Shown here: positions 27,438 through 36,950 of the stretch, in pieces
Position numbering within the stretch: the stretch's first letter is position 1
Layout of the letters: every line of letters starts with the position of its first letter
From: Thermoleophilia bacterium
Lineage (GTDB): Bacteria > Actinomycetota > Thermoleophilia > Solirubrobacterales > 70-9
Assembly (NCBI GenBank): GCA_016650125.1
Contig: JAENWT010000001.1
Location: forward strand, 62,001-126,000
Reading direction: 5' to 3'
DNA: 64,000 nucleotides
Translations under genes and position numbers: made by a program
Notes under the pieces: model-generated
Told to the model about the DNA's origin: nothing
The model's input: only the letters and a program-made list of their open reading frames with translations
The model's database searches: none

Positions 27438-28805
27438 TTGATCGCCTTTGCCTACGTCCTGATGCTGGCGTTGATAGCGCTCGGGCTGCCGCTGGCGCTC
27501 AGCTTGAAGGACCGGGTCAATACGGAAGTCCGCAGCCAGGCCCACAGTCAGGCCGAGATCGTGGCGACCGGTGCCAGCAACCTGATCGCCCCGACCGACG
27601 AAGATGCCCTTACCCGCCTGATCAACATCGCCGCCGGCACGGTCAGGGGCCGGGTGCTGGTCGTGGATAAGTCCGGCAAGGTGGTGGCCGACAGCGGAAA
27701 CCCGGGGAGCGTCGGCAGCAACTATTCCTCGAGACCGGAGATCGCCGCGGCCCTGGACGGGAAAAGTGATCAGCGCGAGAGAGCCAGCGACACCCTGGAT
27801 GCGGAAATCCTCGCCACCTCGGATCCGGTCTTCAGGGGCAATGGAGTCGTCGGGGCGGTCAGGATCACCCAGAGCGTCGAAGCGGTCCACTCTGCCGTCA
27901 GCCGGTCCCTGCTCGGACTGGGCCTGCTGGGTGCGCTGGTGCTCGCGTTCGCCCTGGTGAGCGGCGCGGTGATCGCCAACCAGATCGCACGGCCGATACG
28001 CCGGCTCGAAGTGACCGCCCGCCGGTTCGCCACCGGCGGCACCGAGGCCGAAGCCGAGGTGACCGGAAGTTCGGAGCAACGGTCTCTGGCGCGATCGTTC
28101 AACGAGATGACTGCCAGGGTCGGCAGACTCCTCCGGAGCCAGCGCGACTTCGTCGCCAACGCGTCGCACCAGCTCCGTACTCCCCTGACCGGCCTGCGGC
28201 TCAGGCTGGAGGGGCTCACCGAGGAGACGTCTGACCCGGGCAAGAAGGCAGAGCTGGAGGCGGGACTGTCTGAGGTCGACCGGCTCGCGCGGATGGTTGA
28301 CGAACTCCTGATCCTCAGCCGAGCCGGAGAGATCGACGTGCCCGGCGAGGACCTCGACCTGGGAGAACTCACCGGCGAAACTTATGAGAGGTGGCTGCCG
28401 GCGGTCGGAAAGAGGACGCTGGTGCTCGGCGATACGGGCGGTCGGGACATCGGGACCGTGTTCTGCGCGCGGGCTGATTTCGAGCGAGTCCTCGATGCCC
28501 TGGTCGAAAACGCCGTCAACTATTCGCCGCCGGAAAGCAGGATCACGATTGAGGCCTCGCCGGGCATGATCAGGATCCTCGATGAAGGTGAGGGCCTTGA
28601 CCCCGGGGAGGAAGAGACCGTCTTCGACCGCTTCGCGCGGGGGAGGTCCGGGCGGCAGGGGGTCAAGGGCACGGGTCTCGGGCTGGCGATCGCGCGGGAG
28701 CTGATCAGCCAGTGGGGCGGCTCGGTGACGATTTCATCGCGCGAGTCCGGGGGAGTGGAGGCAACAGTGAAGCTGCCGTTACGGATGGAGGCGAGCGAAA
28801 GGTGA
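27438..28805 (+). CDS. Sensor histidine kinase
   Basis: About 455 residues. First TM at the N-terminus, an extracytoplasmic sensing region of about 140 residues with a PAS/CACHE-like 'GRVLVVDKSGKVVADSG', second TM (about 175-200), HAMP ('ANQIARPIRRLEVTARRFA'), dimerisation H-box 'VANASHQLRTPLTGLRLRLE', N-box 'LVENAVNYSPPES' and G boxes 'ILDEGEGLDP' and 'GTGLGLAIARELI'. Homology extends upstream to 'SLRSLLLIAF', where the codon is GTA; TTG 27438 is the first standard start that avoids a long overlap, so the true start is uncertain. Pairs with the preceding regulator. Confidence 0.9.
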   Translation: MIAFAYVLMLALIALGLPLALSLKDRVNTEVRSQAHSQAEIVATGASNLIAPTDEDALTRLINIAAGTVRGRVLVVDKSGKVVADSGNPGSVGSNYSSRPEIAAALDGKSDQRERASDTLDAEILATSDPVFRGNGVVGAVRITQSVEAVHSAVSRSLLGLGLLGALVLAFALVSGAVIANQIARPIRRLEVTARRFATGGTEAEAEVTGSSEQRSLARSFNEMTARVGRLLRSQRDFVANASHQLRTPLTGLRLRLEGLTEETSDPGKKAELEAGLSEVDRLARMVDELLILSRAGEIDVPGEDLDLGELTGETYERWLPAVGKRTLVLGDTGGRDIGTVFCARADFERVLDALVENAVNYSPPESRITIEASPGMIRILDEGEGLDPGEEETVFDRFARGRSGRQGVKGTGLGLAIARELISQWGGSVTISSRESGGVEATVKLPLRMEASER

Positions 28806-28854
28806 TCCCGGATTTTTGCCTGTTACTAACCCAGGAGTTCGTACGCTTGAGTCG

Positions 28855-29289
28855 ATGAAGAATCGCGACGGACAGATATCCGGTGAGTGGGGCCTGGGAA
28901 GGTGGCTCCTGCTGGGAGTTTTCGGGATCGTCCTCGCGGTGGGCATCGCCATCGTCGCCGGCAGCCTCGCCAGTCAGCCGATCGGGCTTTCCGGTGAGCC
29001 GGTCTCCGCCGGGAGCGCCCTGGAGCCCGCTCAGGACACCTCGCCGGCGCCCGACGCCAAGTCGAAAAAGGGCGAACAGGGAAGCAAGCCGGATTCGGGC
29101 ACTTCATCGAATACCGGGACCGCCAGTCCGCCGGTCACGTCACCGCCGGTCACCGTTCCACCCGAGGCCACGCCCCCGGCGGCCGCCGGAACCCGGGACG
29201 ATTATTCGGGCACCGGCGCTGTCGTTCCGAAGTCTGAATCGGGCGAATCAGCGGGCGGCGAAGGCGGCGGTGGGGCCGACGACGACTGA
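28855..29289 (+). CDS. Hypothetical single-TM protein with Pro/Thr-rich tail
   Basis: 144 residues: short cytoplasmic start, one TM (about residues 15-37, RWLLLGVFGIVLAVGIAIVA), then a disordered Ser/Pro/Thr/Gly-rich exterior region ending in GGGGADDD. No family recognised. It follows the histidine kinase after 49 bases and its layout resembles the two low-complexity exported proteins of the divergent operon, so it may be part of the same regulon. Confidence 0.55.
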   Translation: MKNRDGQISGEWGLGRWLLLGVFGIVLAVGIAIVAGSLASQPIGLSGEPVSAGSALEPAQDTSPAPDAKSKKGEQGSKPDSGTSSNTGTASPPVTSPPVTVPPEATPPAAAGTRDDYSGTGAVVPKSESGESAGGEGGGGADDD

Positions 29290-29304
29290 AAGCAGCGCTG
29301 TGCG

Positions 29305-29465
29305 TCAGACGGAGCCGTCGGGGAACGGCTCGCAGACCGTGTGCTGGATGATGTCGCGGGTTCTGCCGTCGCTGCCGATGATTCCGAGCTCGTAACACTC
29401 GTTTCCGGTGCGCGGGACGTAGATGCGCCACTTCGAGCAGTTCTTCATGCCGCAGCCCGTGCTGA
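29305..29465 (-). pseudogene. Broken copy of the secreted protein gene at 44,278-44,667
   Basis: About 52 codons reading 'GCGMKNCSKWRIYVPRTGNE' and 'CYELGIIGS' to the end match the C-terminus of the protein at 44.3 kb almost residue for residue; the central 90 bases differ at only a few positions. The signal peptide and N-terminal domain are absent; sequence upstream of the match is unrelated. It is a truncated duplicate. Confidence 0.75.
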
Positions 29466-29636
29466 TCTTCCCCCGAAGGGGTTGACACGCAAGTCTGGAA
29501 TCCTCCGGCAACAAGGAGGATTCACATGGCCCCGAGATACCAACCAGAGCTGCGTCAGTAGGGGGAGAGATGAACCTCCAGAGTACCCCGAGTACCGGGA
29601 TTTGCTTATCGGCCCGACTGCCGCTTCAGTAGGGAA

Positions 29637-30010
29637 GATTCGACCAGTACGTGAATCTGCGACCGGTCAGGCTGCTGTCGGGGGTTGATTCGCCGTTGCG
29701 GGGCAAGGGCAGCGAAGACATCGATTTCATCTGTGTGCGTGAGAACTCCGAGGGCGAATACTCGGGGGTCGGCGGCCGGGTCCACGAAACGATGAGCCAC
29801 GAGGTAGCCCTGCAAGTGGACGTGTTCGCGCGCCGAGGTGTCGAACGGGTGGTGTGTTACGCGTTCGAGCTGGCCCGGTCGCGTAAGAAACGGCTGACCA
29901 GTGTTATTAAGTCGAACGCAGGTCGGCACGCATTCGTCTTTTGGGACGACAACGGGAACGGCGTAGCGCCCGACTATCCCGACGTGAGCGTGGACCACGT
30001 CCTGGTCGAC
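29637..30010 (+). pseudogene. Fragment of tartrate/isopropylmalate dehydrogenase family gene
   Basis: Reads 'FDQYVNLRPVRLLSGVDSPL', then 'DIDFICVRENSEGEYSGVGG' and 'RLTSVIKSNAGRHAFVFWDD', the central part of decarboxylating beta-hydroxyacid dehydrogenases of the tartrate dehydrogenase type. A stop lies just before the match, the N-terminal nucleotide-binding third and the C-terminal third are missing, and it ends in the opposing aldehyde dehydrogenase gene. A GTG 29651 frame of 135 codons remains open but is not a complete enzyme. Confidence 0.75.
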
Positions 30011-30044
30011 GGCGCGGGGCGGGATCTGTCCTCGGCCCGGCACT

Positions 30045-31514
30045 TCATTCGGCCATGACCACAAGCCGCTCTTCGGTCATCTCGCGCACCGCGTAGTACG
30101 GCCCTTCCTTCGAGTTGCCAGACGACTTGACGCCGCCATATGGCATCGCGTCCGCGCGGAAGCTGGGGGATTCGTTGATCAACACGGATCCGAATTCGAG
30201 GGCTTGTGCCGCCCTCTGGGCTTCGTCCAGGCGCGACGTGAAAACCGAAGCCTGAAGGCCGTAATCGGTGCCGTTGGCGATCTCGATCGCCTGTTCGAAC
30301 GACGATGTGGAGATGATGGCCAGCACAGGGCCGAATATCTCCCGGCATGAGAGCGGGGCGGTGGCGGCCACCCCGGTGATCACAGTTGGTTCGATCACGT
30401 TGCCGGTGGGCTCGACCCCACCGCATCGCAGCTCGCCGCCGGCCTCCACTGACGAAGCGATCGAATCCATGATGCGATCGCGGGCATCGGAATTGATGAC
30501 GGGCCCGACCATGGTGCTCTGGTCCCACGGGTCGCCGACAGCGAGTGCCTTGACCTTGCCCAGTAGCTTCTCGACGAATTCGTCATGGATGTTCTGATCA
30601 ACGATCACCCTCTGGGCCGAAACACAGGTCTGCCCGGCGAAGTTGAACGAACTCTGGGTGGCGAGCGTCGCGGCGCGATCCAGGTCCGCCGAAGAGGTGA
30701 CGATGATCGGGGTCGAGTTGCCCAGCTCGAGGACCACCCGAGTGCGCTCGGCCGCCCGGGCGATACTCCAGCCGACGGCGGCTGATCCGGTGAAGGTCAC
30801 CAGTCCCACCTCGCGCGCCGAAAGCAGAATCTCCGAGGTCTCGACCGGTTCGGCGAGGATCGTGTTCAGCCAGCCACCCGGCAGGCCGGCCTGCTCGAAG
30901 CATTCGGCCAGGGCGATGGCGGCGAGCGGGGTCTTGTCCGCCGGCTTGTGCACGATGGCGCAGCCCGCGGCGATCGCCGGCGCCAGTTTGTGTACCGAGA
31001 GATTGAGAGGAAAGTTGAACGGCGTGATCGCGGCAACCACCCCGACCGGCACTCGCATCGTAAAAGCGGAATGTCCGGCGCCGGCGGCTGTGCCCTGGAT
31101 CGGGACCACCTCGCCGACCAGCTGGCGGGCCACCTGGGCGGATTCGACGACGGTTGCTTCCGCCCGTGAGACCTCCAGGCGGGCGAGCGAGATCGGCTTG
31201 CCCGACTCGGCGGTGATCGTCTGCGCCAGGAACTCACTCCGCTCCCCGATGATACGCGCGACGTCAGCCAGGATGTCGGCGCGCTCAAACGGTTCGAGCG
31301 GTTGTTCTTTCATCGCGCGGGCCGCGTCGGCGACCGCTTTCGAGACCTCGGACGGAGCGGCCCACGCGACGCGGCCGGCGAGCGAATCGTCATAGGGCGA
31401 CCTGACCTCGAGCCATTCGCCGGTCTCGAACCAGTTCCCGCTCCGGAAGAGCGGATGGTCCTGCCCGGTGCTGAAGGTGCCGGTGCTTCGGTGTTCTTTC
31501 GTTTTCACATTCAT
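30045..31514 (-). CDS. Aldehyde dehydrogenase family protein (NAD(P)+)
   Basis: 489 residues. Catalytic Cys in 'FNFAGQTCVSAQRVIV', general-base Glu in 'LELGNSTP', NAD loop 'TFTGSAAVGW', and 'PFNFPLNLSVHKLAPAIAAG' (Asn of the active site). It is closest in pattern to the GAPN/succinate-semialdehyde group rather than to acylating enzymes. It would oxidise an aldehyde made by the upstream FAD oxidoreductase; both read in the same direction with a 33-base gap. Substrate uncertain. Confidence 0.9.
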   Translation of the reverse strand: MNVKTKEHRSTGTFSTGQDHPLFRSGNWFETGEWLEVRSPYDDSLAGRVAWAAPSEVSKAVADAARAMKEQPLEPFERADILADVARIIGERSEFLAQTITAESGKPISLARLEVSRAEATVVESAQVARQLVGEVVPIQGTAAGAGHSAFTMRVPVGVVAAITPFNFPLNLSVHKLAPAIAAGCAIVHKPADKTPLAAIALAECFEQAGLPGGWLNTILAEPVETSEILLSAREVGLVTFTGSAAVGWSIARAAERTRVVLELGNSTPIIVTSSADLDRAATLATQSSFNFAGQTCVSAQRVIVDQNIHDEFVEKLLGKVKALAVGDPWDQSTMVGPVINSDARDRIMDSIASSVEAGGELRCGGVEPTGNVIEPTVITGVAATAPLSCREIFGPVLAIISTSSFEQAIEIANGTDYGLQASVFTSRLDEAQRAAQALEFGSVLINESPSFRADAMPYGGVKSSGNSKEGPYYAVREMTEERLVVMAE

Positions 31515-31547
31515 CTTGCCTCCGACGTTGGTTCTAATCCCGGTGGC

Positions 31548-32969
31548 TTACCGGTGCGTTTTGCGAGCGGGCAGAGAGAAGCCCGTCAGGCGCCTGGCAA
31601 ATTTCCCGACCGGTCCGGGCGGATGGCCCAGCGCTTCCCGGTCCTCACTTCGCTGAACCACATTCCGCACGAGGGCTGCCCCGGTGAAACGGAAAGGTTC
31701 CGGCGGCAGGTATCCGGGCGGCCCGGAAACCAGCTTGGAGGTCGAGAGGTCGTCTTCGATCGACAGTGCCCGGCGGGCGAGGATCTGCCCGAGCAGATTG
31801 CTCGGACCAACGCCGTTGCCGGAGTAGCCGAGTCCGTAGTGGATGTTGCCGCTGCCGAGAGATCCGACGAACGGAAGGTGTCCCGGGGCCCGGTCCACGG
31901 CGCCGCCCCAGGCATGGGTGATCGCCACGTCGGCGAACTGAGGGAACCAGCGGCGAAAGTCCTCGGCGACCGTTGCGGCCGTGGCCGGGTCGACGAAATG
32001 CTTGGGGATCACCCGGCCGGCGGCGCTGATCGCGCCGCCTCCCCGGCCGAAAGCGATCCTCCGGTCGGGCGTCACCTGGGCGTAATGGACGAACATCCTG
32101 GCGTCACCGAAAAGGAGACCGTTGGTCCACAGAGCCCCGTCGAGCCGGTCACCGAGCGGTTCGGTCAGGACGATCTGGGCACCCACGATGAAGACCGACC
32201 TGCGCAACTCCCTTATCGCGGCGGACCAGACATTGGTCGCGAGTACGACCTGGTCCGCTTCGACGGTTCCCGAACTGGTTCTCACCCGGGCCGGCGACGT
32301 GCGGTCCATCGCGATCATCGGGCTGCCTTCATGGATGGTCACACCAAGTTTGAGCGCCACGCCCCGCAGGCCACGGGCCAGCTTCGCGGGCTGGACCGCC
32401 GCACCATCCGTGATCAGCAGTCCACCGCGGGAGACTTCCGAGCCGGTCATCTCGAAAACTTCGTCGGCGCCTACCCGCCGAATCAGGTCCGACCTTCCGA
32501 ACCGCTCACAGGTGGCGGCGACGTCTTCGATCGCGGCGTCGTGTGCCGGACTGGTCCCAACCCATAGCGATCCCTTCGGGCGGAAATCACAATTGAAACC
32601 GTGCTCCTCGGCGAGCTCGCCGATGTTCCTCACCGACTGGCTCGAACGATCGGCGAGATCCAGCCCGGCTTCGGGGCCGAACTTCTTGACGAGACTGTCC
32701 AGCTCGTCGAACCAGCTTGTCGCCCAGCCGCCGTTCCGGCCGCTCGCGCCGAAACCACAGGCATCCGCCTCGAGCAATACGACCGACGCCTCGGGATCGA
32801 GCTTCTTGATTTCGATGGCCGTCCAAAGACCGGTGTACCCGCCGCCGATGATGCAGACGTCGGCTTTCTCCGTGCCGGAGAGGGGAGGGCAGGCGCGCCC
32901 CTCGTCCTGCTCCATCGCCTGTTGAAGCCAATAGACCCCATGAGCCGGGGTGGGGTTGCGAGTCGCCAT
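31548..32969 (-). CDS. DAO-type FAD-dependent amine oxidoreductase
   Basis: 473 residues. The FAD motif is 'VCIIGGGYTGLWTAIEIKKL', followed by 'GFGASGRNGGWATSWFDELD' and a C-terminal 'HYGLGYSGNGVGPSNLLGQ', the pattern of gamma-glutamylputrescine oxidase-like (PuuB-like) members of the DAO family. They deaminate secondary or primary amines to aldehydes. The next gene is an aldehyde dehydrogenase. Divergent from the PucR regulator. Paralogous to the enzyme at 47.5 kb. ATG 32969 gives a normal N-terminus. Confidence 0.88.
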   Translation of the reverse strand: MATRNPTPAHGVYWLQQAMEQDEGRACPPLSGTEKADVCIIGGGYTGLWTAIEIKKLDPEASVVLLEADACGFGASGRNGGWATSWFDELDSLVKKFGPEAGLDLADRSSQSVRNIGELAEEHGFNCDFRPKGSLWVGTSPAHDAAIEDVAATCERFGRSDLIRRVGADEVFEMTGSEVSRGGLLITDGAAVQPAKLARGLRGVALKLGVTIHEGSPMIAMDRTSPARVRTSSGTVEADQVVLATNVWSAAIRELRRSVFIVGAQIVLTEPLGDRLDGALWTNGLLFGDARMFVHYAQVTPDRRIAFGRGGGAISAAGRVIPKHFVDPATAATVAEDFRRWFPQFADVAITHAWGGAVDRAPGHLPFVGSLGSGNIHYGLGYSGNGVGPSNLLGQILARRALSIEDDLSTSKLVSGPPGYLPPEPFRFTGAALVRNVVQRSEDREALGHPPGPVGKFARRLTGFSLPARKTHR

Positions 32970-33119
32970 GGTTCGTATCCTGTTCGTGCAGGGTTCCGCG
33001 GACAATGCTCGCACCGTCAAAACACGAGCTCTATTGGCTGACGGTCCGTATCTTGAGCGCCGCTCGGGAACACCAAATAATCGTGTTGGTCATTACGACC
33101 ATTGAAAGGCCTTCCCGCA

Positions 33120-34760
33120 GTGACGGACGAACTCAATAGGAATGATGGAGGTCTCACGGTCCGTGCCGTCCTGGACATGGACCTGATCAGGGGTGGTGCC
33201 CCCAAACTCGTTTCCGGCAAAACGAACCTCGACGTTCCAATTCGCTGGGCCCACGCCGGCGACTCTCCGAATCTTGCCGATCTGCTCCGGGGCGGTGAGC
33301 TCCTGCTTACGACGGGCCTCGGCTTCGGAAATGACACGAAAGCCCAGCGCCGTTTCATCTCCGAACTCGCCGAGAGGGGAGTGGCCGGACTCGTGCTCGA
33401 GCTGGGGCAGGTCTTCTCCCAGCCTCCCCCGGAACTCGTGAAGGCGGCAAAGGAGCGGGATTTCCCCGTGGTCATCCTCCACCGGGAGATCCCCTTCGTC
33501 GAGGTGACCGAGACGATCAACCGCGGGCTGCTCGACCACCGCCTTTTGGACGTCCGCAAGGCCGACGAACTTCAGCGCCAGTTCACCGGCCTCATGCTTG
33601 ACGGCGGTGGCATCCCCGAGGTCCTGGGCGCGCTGGCGGCCGCGATTGAGAACCCGATGATCCTCGAGCGGGAAGGGGGAGAGCTGCTTTACCACGCTCC
33701 ACATGTGCATGATTCCGCGAAAGTACTGTCCGCCTGGGATCTTGTGAACCGGGAACTGCCAGGTGCCCCCGAATCGGTCCACGTGGACGTTCCGGGAGCG
33801 GGAATCGATCCTCACTCGAAGCTGGTCGCGATATCTCTGGGCGGTCCGATCAAGGCGGTCGCACAGCCGGCGATGGAGCGGGCCGCCGACCTGCTTGCGC
33901 TGGTCACGGTGCAGTCGAGGCAGGAGGAGATCCTCATTGCGAGGGAACGGGGGAATCTGCTCGCACGGTTCCTCGAGACCGACTTGGCAGAATCGGAGAT
34001 TTCTCGTCAAGTCGACGCGATGGGCTTCCCCCGCAGGGTTCCCTATCTCATGCCCTGTGTGCTGGCGGCAACCGGGCCCGGCCGGGCGCCGAGAGCATCG
34101 GCCGCCGCTTTGTGGAGTTCTGTGTGGCGACATGTCAAGAAGGAGCTGGACGGGCGCAGGATCCCGGTACTCGGTGGTCTCATGCCGAGTGCGCATGAAC
34201 TCGGGATGGTCGTCGGCCTGGCGACCACGAAACAGCGCGACGAACGTGCCAATCTGCTCGCGGATCTTTGTGATTTCGCCCTTGAACGGGAAGTAGGTTC
34301 GAAGACCGCGGGACTTCTGTTCGTCGGCGATGCCTCGGGAAACTGGACCCGGGCAGTGTCCTCCTTGCGGGAGGTGGCCGAAGCCGCGCGGACGCCTCGT
34401 GTCGAAGCCGAGAAATGGTATGACGCGACCCGACCCGATCTTGAACGCCTCCTCTGGGCATTGCGCGACAGCCGCGAGGTGCAGTCGTTCATCCTGAGGC
34501 GCATCGGACCCCTCGTCGAGCACGACAAGGACAGGAACTCGACCCTCACATCCACCCTGGAGGTGTTCCTGGAGAACGGCGGCAACAAGACCGAGACCGC
34601 CCGAAAGCTACATCTGGAGCGCCAGTCCCTCTATCACCGGCTGGACCGGATCGAGAAACTTCTGGGCCAGAGCCTCGCTGATGAAGACGCCCGCCTCGGC
34701 CTTCACTTCGCCCTGCGGGCCCGTCGTCTCATCCCCGGAATCGAAGAGGACCTGGCCTGA
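33120..34760 (+). CDS. PucR-family transcriptional regulator
   Basis: 546 residues. N-terminal purine-catabolism (PucR) domain 'VPIRWAHAGDSPNLADLLRGGELLLTTGLG' and a C-terminal helix-turn-helix 'VFLENGGNKTETARKLHLERQSLYHRLDRIEKLLG'. PucR-like regulators sense small nitrogen compounds and activate catabolic genes. It sits between the divergent oxidase/dehydrogenase pair and the hydantoinase-transporter operon and so probably controls both. GTG 33120 after GAAAGG is preferred to TTG 33102. Confidence 0.9.
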   Translation: MTDELNRNDGGLTVRAVLDMDLIRGGAPKLVSGKTNLDVPIRWAHAGDSPNLADLLRGGELLLTTGLGFGNDTKAQRRFISELAERGVAGLVLELGQVFSQPPPELVKAAKERDFPVVILHREIPFVEVTETINRGLLDHRLLDVRKADELQRQFTGLMLDGGGIPEVLGALAAAIENPMILEREGGELLYHAPHVHDSAKVLSAWDLVNRELPGAPESVHVDVPGAGIDPHSKLVAISLGGPIKAVAQPAMERAADLLALVTVQSRQEEILIARERGNLLARFLETDLAESEISRQVDAMGFPRRVPYLMPCVLAATGPGRAPRASAAALWSSVWRHVKKELDGRRIPVLGGLMPSAHELGMVVGLATTKQRDERANLLADLCDFALEREVGSKTAGLLFVGDASGNWTRAVSSLREVAEAARTPRVEAEKWYDATRPDLERLLWALRDSREVQSFILRRIGPLVEHDKDRNSTLTSTLEVFLENGGNKTETARKLHLERQSLYHRLDRIEKLLGQSLADEDARLGLHFALRARRLIPGIEEDLA

Positions 34761-34895
34761 CCCGGCGCGGTCCGGACTGTGGACGCTTCGTAAAGCGGCG
34801 CACTCGATCGTTCGACAAAAGGGTCCTGTTGGTTGTTCCGAAGCGCCTCGACAATTCGGACTCACGATTGAATCAACGGAAGGACTTTCAGAACC

Positions 34896-36950
34896 TTGCG
34901 CCGGATCGGAGTTGACACAGGAGGAACATTTACGGACTGCGTACTCATTGAGTACGGAGATGACGGCGGCGAGATCACCATCGCCAAGGTGCCCTCTCAG
35001 CCGGGCAGTCCCCACGAGGCGATCCTGGGCGGCGTTGACGCCCTGCGCAAGGGCGGAGACGGCTCCGCCGAGTCACTGACTCATGGGACCACCATTGCCA
35101 CCAATGCTGTGATCACCAACGACTTCGCCAAAGTCGGCCTGATCACGACGACCGGGTTCCGCGACATCCTCGAGATCGGAACCCAGCAGCGTCCGCTGCT
35201 CTACGACCTGAGGCAGAAACCGCTGCCGGCCATGATCCCCCGCGAGCTCCGGAAGGAAGTGGCCGGGCGCATTTCGGCGACCGGCGGAGAGATTGACCCG
35301 GTAAATGAGAACGAGGTCGCCGAGGTCGCGGACTGGCTCGTCGAACAGGGAGTAGAGGCGATCGCCGTCGCCTGCCTGTTCTCGTTCGTGAACCCCGAGC
35401 ACGAAGAGAAGATCAGCCGGATCGTTCAGGAGCGCCATCCGGAGATCTACGTCGGCTGCTCGTCCCATGTGAGCCTCGAACCCCGCGAATATCCCAGGTT
35501 TGCCACTGCCGCCGTGAACGCCGGCCTCGCCCCGAAGATCGACCCTTACGTGCGGGAACTCGAATCCCGCCTGAGCGCCGGCGACGCCTCCGACCGCCTT
35601 TTCATCATGCAGAGCAACGGCGGCATCGGAACGGCGGACCGGTGCGTCGGCGAGAACGTTCACCAGTTGATCCTCTCCGGCCCGGCTGCTGGTGTGATCG
35701 GCGGAGCCGACGAAGCCGCCCGCTGCGGCTTCAACCGCTGCGTCACGTTCGACGTGGGTGGCACCAGCGCCGACATCGGCGTGGTTGACCAGAACGAGCC
35801 ACGCACCGAGTACGAGATGAAACTGCCGAACGGGGTTCCCTGCAAGCTTCCTCATCTCGAAGTGATGACGATTGGCGCGGGAGGCGGAAGCATCGCGAGG
35901 GTGGATGCCGGCGGCGCGCTCACGGTCGGACCCGAGAGTGCCGGAGCCGACCCCGGCCCGGCCTGTTACGGCCTCACCGGAACCGAGCCGACGGTGACCG
36001 ACGCACACCTCCACCTCGGGCGGCTCGCTCCGGCTGGACTCGCCGGCGGGGAGATCACCCTGGATCCGGAACTGGCCGAGAAGTCGATCGCGGATTACCT
36101 CGGCACGAGGATCGACAAATCGAACGATGAACTCGCGCTCGGGCTGCTCACTGTCCTCGAGGCGAACATGGCCGGTGCCGTTCGTCAGGCAGCGGCCAAG
36201 CACGGCGATGACTTGCGTGACTTTGCCTTTGTGGCCGGTGGAGGTGCGGGACCGCTGCATGCGGCCAACCTGATCGGCCTGCTCGGAATGCCGGCCGCCG
36301 TGATCCCCGGACGTCCGGGACTGCTCAGTGCCATCGGTCTCCTCGGGGCGGACCTGCGCCACGACCTGATGACACCCGTCTACCGGGACGAGAAGTCGAT
36401 CGACACTCCGGACATCGAAGTGATGTTCAGCGACCTGGAGAAGACCGCATCGGCGGCGTTGATCGGTGACGGCATCCCGGAGAGCGATCACGTCTACGAA
36501 CGCAGCCTCGACATCCGCTACTTCGGCCAGGAATACTCACTAGCCGTCGCGACCACCTTCGGTGAAGATCTGAGCGAGGCCATCTCCCGGTTCCACGTAA
36601 GGCACGAACACACCTTCGGTCACGCGTCGAGCGACGTACTCTCCGAAGTCGTGGCGGTCCGCCTTCTCGCCCGGGGGACCCGGGCGCTACCCCTGCCGTC
36701 TCCACGTCTGGTGGACACACCGGGCGAACCCAAAGCGACACGGCCCGTCCTTTTCACGAGCGAGGGCGGGCGGGTCGAGACCGCGATCTATGACCGCGAA
36801 ACGCTCTCGGTCGGTCAGGTAATAGCCGGCCCGGCGATCATCGAGCAGCTGGACACGACGACCGTTCTGCAGCCCGGCTTCGAGGCCGCGGTGCATGAAA
36901 CCGGCTCCCTGATCATCACCGAGAAAAAGGAGGGTGACGATGTCCAGTAG
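34896..36950 (+). CDS. hyuA: Hydantoinase/oxoprolinase subunit A
   Basis: 684 residues. The ATP-binding actin-like fold is visible in 'RIGVDTGGTFTDC', 'LTHGTTIATNAVI', 'VTFDVGGTSADIGVV' and 'FVAGGGAGPLHAANL'. With HyuB it makes an ATP-dependent enzyme that opens cyclic amides such as hydantoins, N-methylhydantoin or 5-oxoproline. Start TTG 34896 lies two codons before the conserved IGVDTGG. It overlaps hyuB by 11 bases. Confidence 0.93.
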   Translation: MRRIGVDTGGTFTDCVLIEYGDDGGEITIAKVPSQPGSPHEAILGGVDALRKGGDGSAESLTHGTTIATNAVITNDFAKVGLITTTGFRDILEIGTQQRPLLYDLRQKPLPAMIPRELRKEVAGRISATGGEIDPVNENEVAEVADWLVEQGVEAIAVACLFSFVNPEHEEKISRIVQERHPEIYVGCSSHVSLEPREYPRFATAAVNAGLAPKIDPYVRELESRLSAGDASDRLFIMQSNGGIGTADRCVGENVHQLILSGPAAGVIGGADEAARCGFNRCVTFDVGGTSADIGVVDQNEPRTEYEMKLPNGVPCKLPHLEVMTIGAGGGSIARVDAGGALTVGPESAGADPGPACYGLTGTEPTVTDAHLHLGRLAPAGLAGGEITLDPELAEKSIADYLGTRIDKSNDELALGLLTVLEANMAGAVRQAAAKHGDDLRDFAFVAGGGAGPLHAANLIGLLGMPAAVIPGRPGLLSAIGLLGADLRHDLMTPVYRDEKSIDTPDIEVMFSDLEKTASAALIGDGIPESDHVYERSLDIRYFGQEYSLAVATTFGEDLSEAISRFHVRHEHTFGHASSDVLSEVVAVRLLARGTRALPLPSPRLVDTPGEPKATRPVLFTSEGGRVETAIYDRETLSVGQVIAGPAIIEQLDTTTVLQPGFEAAVHETGSLIITEKKEGDDVQ

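Noticed and set aside
35073-36491. 472-codon open frame antisense to hyuA
   Set aside because: Shadow of a well-conserved gene; no domain recognised.
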